Made by a program: the position numbers and the translations under genes | Shown here: piece by piece, positions 12,179 to 23,568 of the stretch | Numbering within the stretch: the stretch's first letter is position 1 | Layout: each line of letters starts with the position of its first letter | Assembly: GCA_964036665.1 (NCBI GenBank) | Contig: OZ038531.1 | Coordinates: 10,974,168 to 11,038,167 of the forward strand | Source of the DNA: Gordius sp. MW1 | Lineage: Eukaryota; Nematomorpha; Gordioida; Gordea; Gordiidae | Length of the DNA stretch: 64,000 bases | Direction of reading: 5' to 3' | Notes under the pieces: model-generated | What the model saw: only the letters and a program-made list of their open reading frames with translations | What the model was told of the DNA's origin: nothing | Databases searched by the model: none

Positions 12179-14864
12179 CGTTGTCTTTTGTCAAAATGAG
12201 AGTTTTCGCTGCTTAAAAGTTCTTTTCGGGAGTCAATCGAGGATAATAGGGTTCTCAAATTGGCTTACTTCTATATGTTTTTTCAAGCTCTTTCACATAA
12301 AATAACGAAAAATAATTTTTTTTACCTCAAAATTTTTCACATTTTTTCAACATCGATGAAAGTTGTCGTTCTTAGACGTGATTTCCATGATAAAAAGAAA
12401 AAATTTATCAGAATCAGAAACTATTTCTTTAAAATCATGATTGCATGGAGTAGTTTTCAAATATTAAGCACTCACGCTGCGATACAACCAACTAATCGCA
12501 ACAATAAAACGTTGGCTTTTGTCAAAATGAGAGTTTTCGCTGCTTAAAAGTTCTTTTCGGGAGTCAATCGAGGATAACAGTATTCTCAAATTGGCTTACT
12601 TCTATATATTTTTTCAAGTTCTTTCACATAAAATAACAAAAAATTATTTTTTTTCTTAAAAATTTTGACATTTTTTTATTTCAACCGTATTCATCCTATG
12701 AAAGTTGTCGTTTTTAGACGTAATTTCCACGATAAAAAGTAAATATTTATCAGGAGCAGAAAACTATTTCTTTAAAATCATGATTGCATAGAGCATGTTT
12801 TAAAATTAAGCACTCACGATGAGATACAACAAACTAATGGCAACAATTAACCGTAATCTTTTGTCAAAATGAGAGATTTCGCTGCTTAAAAGTTATTTTC
12901 GGGAGTCAAGCGAGGATAATAGGATTCTCAAATTGGCTTATTTCTATATATTTTTTCAAGCTCTTTCACATAAAATAACAAAAAATAATTTTTTTTACCT
13001 CAACATTTTTCACATTTTTTTCAACCCCGATGAAAGTTGTCTTTTTCAGAAGTGATTTCCATGATAAAAAGTAAAAATTTATCAGAATCAGAAAACTAAT
13101 TCTTTAAAATCATGATCGCATAGAGCAGTTTTCAAAAGTTAAGCAACCACGCTGCGATAGAGCCAACTAATCGCAACAATAAAACGTTGTCTTTTGTCAA
13201 AATGAGAGTTTTCGCTGCTTAAAAGTTCTTTTCGGGAGTCAATCGAGGATAATAGGGTTCTCAAATTGGCTTACTTCTATGTGTTTTTTCAAGCTCTTTC
13301 ACATAAAATAACGAAAAATAATTTTTTTTACCTCAAAATTTTTCACATTTTTTTCAACATCGATGAAAGTTGTCGTTCTTAGACGTGATTTCCATGATAA
13401 AAAGTAAAAATTTATCAGAATCAGAAACTATTTCTTTAAAATCATGATTGAATAGAGTAGTTTTCAAATATTAAGCACTCACGCTGCGATACAACCAACT
13501 AATCGCAACAATAAAACGTTGTCTTTTGTCAAAATGAGAGTTTTCGCTGCTTAAAAGTTCTTTTCGGGAGTCAATCGAGGATAATAGTATTCTCAAATTG
13601 GCTTACTTCTATATATTTTTTCGAGCTCTTTCACATAAATAACAAAAAATTATTTTTTTTCTTAAAAATTTTGACATTTTTTTGTTTCAACCGTATTCAT
13701 CCTATGAAAGTTGTCGTTTTTAGACGTAATTTCCATGATAAAAAGTAAATATTTATCAGGAGCAGAAAACTATTTCTTTAAAATCATGATTGCATAGAGC
13801 ATGTTTTAAAATTAAGCACTCACGATGAGATACAACAAACTAATGGCAACAATTAAACGTTGTCTTTTGTCAAAATGAGAGATTTCGCTGCTTAAAAGCT
13901 ATTTTCGGGAGTCAATCGAGGATAATAGGATTCTCAAATTGGCTTATTTCTATATATTTTTTCAAGCTCTTTCACATAAAATAACAAAAAATAAATTTTT
14001 TTACCTCAACATTTTTCACATTTTTTTCAACCCCGATGAAAGTTGTCTTTTTCAGAAGTGATTTCCATGATAAAAAGTAAAAATTTATCAGAATCAGAAA
14101 ACTAATTCTTTAAAATCATGATCGCATAGAGCAGTTTTCAAAAGTTAAGCAACCACGCTGCGATACAGCCAACTAATCGCAACAATAAAACGTTGTCTTT
14201 TGTCAAAATGAGAGTTTTCGCTGCTTAAAAGTTCTTTTCGGGAGTCAATCGAGGATAATAGGGTTCTCAAATTGGCTTACTTCTATATGTTTTTTCAAGC
14301 TCTTTCACATAAAATAACGAAAAATAATTTTTTTTTACCTCAAAATTTTTCACATTTTTTTCAACATCGATGAAAGTTGTCGTTCTTAGACGTGATTTCC
14401 ATGATAAAAAGTAAAAATTTATCAGAATCAGAAACTATTTCTTTTAAATCATGATTGCATAGAGTAGTTTTCAAATATTAAGCACTCACGTTGCGATACA
14501 ACCAACTAATCGCAACAATAAAACGTTGTAGTTTGTCAAAATGAGAGTTTTCGCTGCTTAAAAGTTCTTTTCGGGAGTCAATCCTGGATAATAGTATTCT
14601 CAAATTGGCTTACTTCTATATATTTTTTCAAGCTCTTTCACATAAATAACAAAAAATTATTTTTTTTCTTAAAAATTTTGACATTTTTTTGTTTCAACCG
14701 TATTCATCCTATGAAAGTTGTCGTTTTTAGACGTAATTTCCATGATAAAAAGTAAAAATTTATCAGGAGTAGAAAACTATTTCTTTAAAATCATGATTGC
14801 ATAGAGCATGTTTTAAAATTAAGCACTCACGATGAGATACAACAAACTAATGGCAACAATTAAA
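12179..14864 (+). repeat. Segmental duplication, copy 2 (retains the alpha monomer)
   Basis: This is the partner of 6163-8498. It has the complete order gamma, alpha, beta, gamma, alpha, beta, gamma, alpha, so it shows what copy 1 looked like before an alpha was lost at about 7440. The alpha at 13517 is the monomer without a counterpart in copy 1. The first monomer (12179) begins with a hybrid history, since its upstream flank comes from the beta at 11847. Confidence 0.75.
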
Positions 14865-17208
14865 CGTTGTCTTTTGTCAAAATGAGAGATTTCGCTGCTT
14901 AAAAGTTATTTTCGGGAGTCAATCGAGGATAATAGGATTCTCAAATTGGCTTATTTCTATATATTTTTTCAAGCTCTTTCACATAAAATAACAAAAAATA
15001 AATTTTTTTACCTCAACATTTTTCACATTTTTTTCAACCCCGATGAAAGTTGTCTTTTTCAGAAGTGATTTCCATGATAAAAAGTAAAAATTTATCAGAA
15101 TCAGAAAACTAATTCTTTAAAATCATGATCGCATAGAGCAGTTTTCAAAAGTTAAGCAACCACGCTGCGATACAGCCAACTAATCGCAACAATAAAACGT
15201 TGTCTTTTGTCAAAATGAGAGTTTTCGCTGCTTAAAAGTTCTTTTCGGGAGTCAATCGAGGATAATAGGGTTCTCAAATTGGCTTACTTCTATATGTTTT
15301 TTCAAGCTCTTTCACATAAAATAACGAAAAATAATTTTTTTACCTCAAAATTTTTCACATTTTTTCAACATCGATGAAAGTTGTCGTTCTTAGACGTGAT
15401 TTCCATGATAAAAAGTAAAAATTTATCAGAATCAGAAACTATTTCTTTAAAATCATGATTGCATGGAGTAGTTTTCAAATATTAAGCACTCACGCTGCGA
15501 TACAACCAACTAATCGCAACAATAAAACGTTGGCTTTTGTCAAAATGAGAGTTTTCGCTGCTTAAAAGTTCTTTTCGGGAGTCAATCGAGGATAATAGTA
15601 TTCTCAAATTGGCTTACTTCTATATATTTTTTCAAGCTCTTTCACATAAAATAACAAAAAATTATTTTTTTTCTTAAAAATTTTGACATTTTTTTATTTC
15701 AACCGTATTCATCCTATGAAAGTTGTCGTTTTTAGACGTAATTTCCATGATAAAAAGTAAATATTTATCAGGAGCAGAAAACTATTTCTTTAAAATCATG
15801 ATTGCATAGAGCATGTTTTAAAATTAAGCACTCACGATGAGATACAACAAACTAATGGCAACAATTAACCGTAATCTTTTGTCAAAATGAGAGATTTCGC
15901 TGCTTAAAAGTTATTTTCGGGAGTCAAGCGAGGATAATAGGATTCTCAAATTGGCTTATTTCTATATATTTTTTCAAGCTCTTTCACATAAAATAACAAA
16001 AAATAATTTTTTTTACCTCAACATTTTTCACATTTTTTTCAACCCCGATGAAAGTTGTCTTTTTCAGAAGTGATTTCCATGATAAAAAGTAAAAATTTAT
16101 CAGAATCAGAAAACTAATTCTTTAAAATCATGATCGCATAGAGCAGTTTTCAAAAGTTAAGCAACCACGCTGCGATAGAGCCAACTAATCGCAACAATAA
16201 AACGTTGTCTTTTGTCAAAATGAGAGTTTTCGCTGCTTAAAAGTTCTTTTCGGGAGTCAATCGAGGATAATAGGGTTCTCAAATTGGCTTACTTCTATAT
16301 GTTTTTTCAAGCTCTTTCACATAAAATAACGAAAAATAATTTTTTTTACCTCAAAATTTTTCACATTTTTTTCAACATCGATGAAAGTTGTCGTTCTTAG
16401 ACGTGATTTCCATGATAAAAAGTAAAAATTTATCAGAATCAGAAACTATTTCTTTAAAATCATGATTGAATAGAGTAGTTTTCAAATATTAAGCACTCAC
16501 GCTGCGATACAACCAACTAATCGCAACAATAAAACGATGTCTTTTGTCAAAATGAGAGTTTTCGCTGCTTAAAAGTTCTTTTCGGGAGTCAATCGAGGAT
16601 AATAGTATTCTCAAATTGGCTTACTTCTATATATTTTTTCAAGCTCTTTCACATAAATAACAAAAAATTATTTTTTTTCTTAAAAATTTTGACATTTTTT
16701 TGTTTCAACCGTATTCATCCTATGAAAGTTGTCGTTTTTAGACGTAATTTCCATGATAAAAAGTAAATATTTATCAGGAGCAGAAAACTATTTCTTTAAA
16801 ATCATGATTGCATAGAGCATGTTTTAAAATTAAGCACTCACGATGAGATACAACAAACTAATGGCAACAATTTAACGTTGTCTTTTGTCAAAATGAGAGA
16901 TTTCGCTGCTTAAAAGTTATTTTCGGGAGTCAATCGAGGATAATAGGATTCTCAAATTGGCTTATTTCTATATATTTTTTCAAGCTCTTTCACATAAAAT
17001 AACAAAAAATAAATTTTTTTACCTCAACATTTTTCACATTTTTTTCAACCCCGATGAAAGTTGTCTTTTTCAGAAGTGATTTCCATGATAAAAAGTAAAA
17101 ATTTATCAGAATCAGAAAACTAATTCTTTAAAATCATGATCGCATAGAGCAGTTTTCAAAAGTTAAGCAACCACGTTGCGATACAGCCAACTAATCGCAA
17201 CAATAAAA

Positions 17209-18882
17209 CGTTGTCTTTTGTCAAAATGAGAGTTTTCGCTGCTTAAAAGTTCTTTTCGGGAGTCAATCGAGGATAATATTCTCAAATTGGCTTACTTCTA
17301 TATATTTTTTCAAGCTCTTTCACATAAAATAACAAAAAATTATTTTTTTTCTTAAAAATTTTGACATTTTTATGTTTCAACCGTATTCATCCTATGAAAG
17401 TTGTCGTTTTTAGACGTAATTTCCATGATAAAAAGTAAAAATTTATCAGGAGCAGAAAACTATTTCTTTAAAATCATGATAGCATAGAGCATGTTTTAAA
17501 ATTAAGCACTCACGATGAGATACAACAAACTAATGGCAACAATTAACCGTTGTCTTTTGTCAAAATGAGAGATTTCGCTGCTTAAAAGTTATTTTCGGGA
17601 GTCAATCGAGGATAATAGGATTCTCAAATTGGCTTATTTCTATATATTTTTTCAAGCTCTTTCACATAAAATAACAAAAAATAAATTTTTTTACCTCAAC
17701 ATTTTTCACATTTTTTTCAATCCCGATGAAAGTTGTCTTTTTCAGAAGTGATTTCCATGATAAAAAGTAAAAATTTATCAGAATCAGAAAACTAATTCTT
17801 TAAAATCATGATTGCATAGAGCAGTTTTCAAAAGTTAAGCAACCACGCTGCGATAGAGCCAACTATTCGCAACAATAAAACGTTGTCTTTTGTCAAAATG
17901 AGAGTTTTCGCTGCTTAAAAGTTCTTTTCGGGAGTCAATCGAGGATAATAGGGTTCTCAAATTGGCTTACTTCTATATATTTTTTCAAGCTCTTTCACAT
18001 AAAATAACGAAAAATAATTTTTTTTACCTCAAAATTTTTCACCTTTTTTTTAACATCGATGAAAGTTGTCGTTCTTAGACGTGATTTCCATGATAAAAAG
18101 TAAAAATTTATCAGAATCAGAAACTATTTCTTTAAAATCATGATTGCATAGAGTAGTTTTCAAATATTAAGCACTCACGCTGCGATACAACCAAATAATC
18201 GCAACAATAAAACGTTGTCATTTGTCAAAATGAGAGTTTTCGCTGCTTAAAAGTTCTTTTCGGGAGTCAATCGAGGATAATATTCTCAAATTGGCTTACT
18301 TCTATATATTTATTCAAGCTCTTACACATAAAATAACAAAAAATTATTTTTTTTCTTGAAATTTTTGACATTTTTTTGTTTCAACCGTATTCATCCTATG
18401 AAAGTTGTCGTTTTTAGACGTAATTTCCATTATAAAAAGTAAAAATTTATCAGGAGCAGAAAACTATTTCTTTAAAATCATGATTGCATAGAGCATGTTT
18501 TAAAATTAAGCACTCACGATGAGATACAACAAACTAATGGCAACAATTTAACGTTGTCTTTTGTCAAAATGAGAGATTTCGCTGCTTAAGTTATTTTCGG
18601 GAGTCAATCGAGGATAATAGGATTCTCAAATTGGCTTATTTCTATATATTTTTTCAAGCTCTTTCACATAAAATAACAAAAAATAAATTTTTTTACCTCA
18701 ACATTTTTCACATTTTTTTCAACCCCGATGAAAGTTGTCTTTTTCAGAAGTGATTTCCATGATAAAAAGTAAAAATTTATCAGAATCAGAAAACTAATTC
18801 TTTAAAATCATGATCGCATAGAGCAGTTTTCAAAAGTTAAGCAACCACGTTGCGATACAGCCAACTAATCGCAACAATAAAA
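17209..18882 (+). repeat. Pentamer HOR, diverged copy (about 1674 bp)
   Basis: Units at 17209, 17548, 17881, 18213 and 18552 follow the order alpha, beta, gamma, alpha', beta'. Alpha has the short form ataatattctc and tttttatgtttcaacc. Alpha' has atttattcaagc, cttgaaatttttgac and cattataaaaag. Beta' has aatttaacg and a shortened gcttaagttattttc. The same five variants in the same order occur in the two later copies. This copy lacks the gagaataatagg and aaaataatgattgc variants that the later pair share, so it is the more distant relative. Confidence 0.83.
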
Positions 18883-20222
18883 CGTTGTCTTTTGTCAAAA
18901 TGAGAGTTTTCGCTGCTTAAAAGTTCTTTTCGGGAGTCAATCGAGGATAATAGGGTTCTCAAATTGGCTTACTTCTATATGTTTTTTCAAGCTCTTTCAC
19001 ATAAAATAACGAAAAATAATTTTTTTTACCTCAAAATTTTTCACATTTTTTTCAACATCGATGAAAGTTGTCGTTCTTAGACGTGATTTCCATGATAAAA
19101 AGTAAAAACTTATCAGAATCAGAAACTATTTCTTTAAAATCATGATTGCATAGAGTAGTTTTCAAATATTAAGCACTCACGCTGCGATACAACCAACTAA
19201 TCGCAACAATAAAACGTTGTCTTTTGTCAAAATGAGAGTTTTCTCTGCTTAAAAGTTCTTTTCGGGAGTCAATCGAGGATAATAGGATTCTCAAATTGGC
19301 TTATTTCTATATATTTTTTCAAGCTCTTTCACATAAAATAACAAAAAATAAATTTTTTTACCTCAACATTTTTCACATTTTTTTCAACCCCGATGAAAGT
19401 TGTCTTTTTCAGAAGTGATTTCCATGATAAAAAGTAAAAATTTATCAGAATCAGAAAACTAATTCTTTAAAATCATGATCGCATAGAGCAGTTTTCAAAA
19501 GTTAAGCAACCACGTTGCGATACAGCCAACTAATCGCAACAATAAAACGTTGTCTTTTGTCAAAATGAGAGTTTTCGCTGCTTAAAAGTTCTTTTCGGGA
19601 GTCAATCGAGGATAATAGGGTTCTCAAATTGGCTTACTTCTATATGTTTTTTCAAGCTCTTTCACATAAAATAACAAAAAATTATTTTTTTTCTTAAAAA
19701 TTTTGACATTTTTATGTTTCAACCGTATTCATCCTATGAAAGTTGTCGTTTTTAGACGTAATTTCCATGATAAAAAGTAAAAATTTATCAGGAGCAGAAA
19801 ACTATTTCTTTAAAATCATGATTGCATAGAGCATGTTTTAAAATTAAGCACTCACGATGAGATACAACAAACTAATGGCAACAATTAACCGTTGTCTTTT
19901 GTCAAAATGAGAGATTTCGCTGCTTAAAAGTTATTTTCGGGAGTCAATCGAGGATAATAGGATTCTCAAATTGGCTTATTTCTATATATTTTTTCAAGCT
20001 CTTTCACATAAAATAACAAAAAATAAATTTTTTTACCTCAACATTTTTCACATTTTTTTCAACCCCGATGAAAGTTGTCTTTTTCAGAAGTGATTTCCAT
20101 GATAAAAAGTAAAAATTTATCAGAATCAGAAAACTAATTCTTTAAAATCATGATCGCATAGAGCAGTTTTCAAAAGTTAAGCAACCACGTTGCGATACAG
20201 CCAACTAATCGCAACAATAAAA
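18883..20222 (+). repeat. Irregular four-monomer segment between pentamer copies
   Basis: The units are gamma (18883), an alpha-to-beta chimera (19215), a gamma-to-alpha chimera (19548) and beta (19890). The unit at 19215 carries ttttctctgc, then switches at ggattctcaaattgg to a beta body. The unit at 19548 starts with agggttctc and switches after cacataaaataac to the alpha body. Two template switches within about 700 bp suggest repeated unequal exchange or conversion here. Confidence 0.75.
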
Positions 20223-21895
20223 CGTTGTCTTTTGTCAAAATGAGAGTTTTCGCTGCTTAAAAGTTCTTTTCGGGAGTCAATCGAGGATAATATTCTCAAA
20301 TTGGCTTACTTCTATATATTTTTTCAAGCTCTTTCACATAAAATAACAAAAAATTATTTTTTTTCTTAAAAATTTTGACATTTTTATATTTCAACCGTAT
20401 TCATCCTATGAAAGTTGTCGTTTTTAGACGTAATTTCCATGATAAAAAGTAAAAATTTATCAGGAGCAGAAAACTATTTCTTTAAAATCATGATAGCATA
20501 GAGCATGTTTTAAAATTAAGCACTCACGATGAGATACAACAAACTAATGGCAACAATTAACCGTTGTCTTTTGTCAAAATGAGAGATTTCGCTGCTTAAA
20601 AGTTATTTTCGGGAGTCAATCGAGAATAATAGGATTCTCAAATTGGCTTATTTCTATATATTTTTTCAAGCTCTTTCACATAAAATAACAAAAAATAAAT
20701 TTTTTTACCTCAACATTTTTCACATTTTTTTCAATCCCGATGAAAGTTGTCTTTTTCAGAAGTGATTTCCATGATAAAAAGTAAAAATTTATCAGAATCA
20801 GAAAACTAATTCTTTAAAATAATGATTGCATAGAGCAGTTTTCAAAGTTAAGCAACCACGCTGCGATAGAGCCAACTAATCGCAACGATAAAACGTTGTC
20901 TTTTGTCAAAATGAGAGTTTTCGCTGCTTAAAAGTTCTTTTCGGGAGTCAATCGAGGATAATAGGGTTCTCAAATTGGCTTACTTCTATATATTTTTTCA
21001 AGCTCTTTCACATAAAATAACGAAAAATAATTTTTTTTACCTCAAAATTTTTAACATTTTTTTTAACATCGATGAAAGTTGTCGTTCTTAGACGTGATTT
21101 CCATGATAAAAAGTAAAAATTTATCAGAATCAGAAACTATTTCTTTAAAATCATGATTGCATAGAGTAGTTTTCAAATATTAAGCACTCACGCTGCGATA
21201 CAACCAAATAATCGCAACAATAAAACGTTGTCTTTTGTCAAAATGAGAGTTTTCGCTGCTTAAAAGTTCTTTTCGGGAGTCAATCGAGGATAATATTCTC
21301 AAATTGGCTTACTTCTATATATTTATTCAAGCTCTTCCACATAAAATAACAAAAAATTATTTTTTTTCTTGAAATTTTTGACATTTTTTTGTTTCAACCG
21401 TATTCATCCTATGAAAGTTGTCGTTTTTAGACGTAATTTCCATTATAAAAAGTAAAAATTTATCAGGAGCAGAAAACTATTTCTTTAAAATCATGATTGC
21501 ATAGAGCATGTTTTAAAATTAAGCACTCACGATGAGATACAACAAACTAATGGCAACAATTTAACGTTGTCTTTTGTCAAAATGAGAGATTTCGCTGCTT
21601 AAGTTATTTTCGGGAGTCAATCGAGGATAATAGGATTCTCAAATTGGCTTATTTCTATATATTTTTTCAAGCTCTTTCACATAAAATAACAAAAAATAAA
21701 TTTTTTTACCTCAACATTTTTCACATTTTTTTCAACCCCGATGAAAGTTGTCTTTTTCAGAAGTGATTTCCATGATAAAAAGTAAAAATTTATCAGAATC
21801 AGAAAACTAATTCTTTAAAATCATGATCGCATAGAGCAGTTTTCAAAAGTTAAGCAACCACGTTGCGATACAGCCAACTAATCGCAACAATAAAA
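20223..21895 (+). repeat. Pentamer HOR, tandem copy 1 (1673 bp)
   Basis: Anchors lie at 20223 (alpha), 20562 (beta), 20894 (gamma), 21226 (alpha') and 21565 (beta'), with spacings 339, 332, 332, 339 and 331 bp. The next copy shows exactly the same spacings. Variants shared only with that copy include gagaataatagg, aaaataatgattgc, a shortened ttcaaagttaag, taacattttttttaac and gctcttccac. Small private differences such as tttttatatttc here against tttttatgtttc in the next copy show the two are not a trivial exact repeat. Confidence 0.9.
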
Positions 21896-23568
21896 CGTTG
21901 TCTTTTGTCAAAATGAGAGTTTTCGCTGCTTAAAAGTTCTTTTCGGGAGTCAATCGAGGATAATATTCTCAAATTGGCTTACTTCTATATATTTTTTCAA
22001 GCTCTTTCACATAAAATAACAAAAAATTATTTTTTTTCTTAAAAATTTTGACATTTTTATGTTTCAACCGTATTCATCCTATGAAAGTTGTCGTTTTTAG
22101 ACGTAATTTCCATGATAAAAAGTAAAAATTTATCAGGAGCAGAAAACTATTTCTTTAAAATCATGATAGCATAGAGCATGTTTTAAAATTAAGCACTCAC
22201 GATGAGATACAACAAACTAATGGCAACAATTAACCGTTGTCTTTTGTCAAAATGAGAGATTTTGCTGCTTAAAAGTTATTTTCGGGAGTCAATCGAGAAT
22301 AATAGGATTCTCAAATTGGCTTATTTCTATATATTTTTTCAAGCTCTTTCACATAAAATAACAAAAAATAAATTTTTTTACCTCAACATTTTTCACATTT
22401 TTTTCAATCCCGATGAAAGTTGTCTTTTTCAGAAGTGATTTCCATGATAAAAAGTAAAAATTTATCAGAATCAGAAAACTAATTCTTTAAAATAATGATT
22501 GCATAGAGCAGTTTTCAAAGTTAAGCAACCACGCTGCGATAGAGCCAACTAATCGCAACAATAAAACGTTGTCTTTTGTCAAAATGAGAGTTTTCGCTGC
22601 TTAAAAGTTCTTTTCGGGAGTCAATCGAGGATAATAGGGTTCTCAAATTGGCTTACTTCTATATATTTTTTCAAGCTCTTTCACATAAAATAACGAAAAA
22701 TAATTTTTTTTACCTCAAAATTTTTAACATTTTTTTTAACATCGATGAAAGTTGTCGTTCTTAGACGTGATTTCCATGATAAAAAGTAAAAATTTATCAG
22801 AATCAGAAACTATTTCTTTAAAATCATGATTGCATAGAGTAGTTTTCAAATATTAAGCACTCACGCTGCGATACAACCAAATAATCGCAACAATAAAACG
22901 TTGTCTTTTGTCAAAATGAGAGTTTTCGCTGCTTAAAAGTTCTTTTCGGGAGTCAATCGAGGATAATATTCTCAAATTGGCTTACTTCTATATATTTATT
23001 CAAGCTCTTCCACATAAAATAACAAAAAATTATTTTTTTTCTTGAAATTTTTGACATTTTTTTGTTTCAACCGTATTCATCCTATGAAAGTTGTCGTTTT
23101 TAGACGTAATTTCCATTATAAAAAGTAAAAATTTATCAGGAGCAGAAAACTATTTCTTTAAAATCATGATTGCATAGAGCATGTTTTAAAATTAAGCACT
23201 CACGATGAGATACAACAAACTAATGGCAACAATTTAACGTTGTCTTTTGTCAAAATGAGAGATTTCGCTGCTTAAGTTATTTTCGGGAGTCAATCGAGGA
23301 TAATAGGATTCTCAAATTGGCTTATTTCTATATATTTTTTCAAGCTCTTTCACAAAAAATAACAAAAAATAAATTTTTTTACCTCAACATTTTTCACATT
23401 TTTTTCAACCCCGATGAAAGTTGTCTTTTTCAGAAGTGATTTCCATGATAAAAAGTAAAAATTTATCAGAATCAGAAAACTAATTCTTTAAAATCATGAT
23501 CGCATAGAGCAGTTTTCAAAAGTTAAGCAACCACGTTGCGATACAGCCAACTAATCGCAACAATAAAA
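21896..23568 (+). repeat. Pentamer HOR, tandem copy 2 (1673 bp)
   Basis: Anchors lie at 21896, 22235, 22567, 22899 and 23238, again spaced 339, 332, 332, 339 and 331 bp. The copy matches the preceding pentamer unit for unit. Private differences include gattttgctgc near 22258 in the beta unit and cacaaaaaataac near 23351 in beta'. After 23568 the array returns to a gamma unit and then to irregular order, so the pentamer was amplified only locally. Confidence 0.9.

Larger units (their letters stand above)
469..17208 (+). repeat. Trimeric higher-order repeat domain (alpha-beta-gamma, about 1006 bp)
   Basis: Units cycle in the order alpha, beta, gamma, with anchor spacings near 341, 333 and 332 bp. 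Beta anchors fall at 811, 1809, 2812, 3817, 4823, 5830 and 6836, then after a disturbance at 7500, 8499, 9505, 10509, 11172, 11847, 12852, 13858, 14865, 15870 and 16876. The usual period is 1003-1007 bp. Shorter steps mark lost monomers (663-664 bp at 6836-7500 and 10509-11172), chimeric dimers (675 bp at 11172-11847) or small internal deletions (998-999 bp). Equivalent positions in successive trimers are far more alike than neighbouring monomers, which defines a higher-order repeat (HOR). Confidence 0.93.

Noticed and set aside
2151..12547. Open frames at 2151-2336, 4489-4713, 6340-6531 and 12260-12547
   Set aside because: Each arises from a local small indel in a family-1 monomer that removes a stop (for example the missing bases near 2158). 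Equivalent positions in other trimers are closed.
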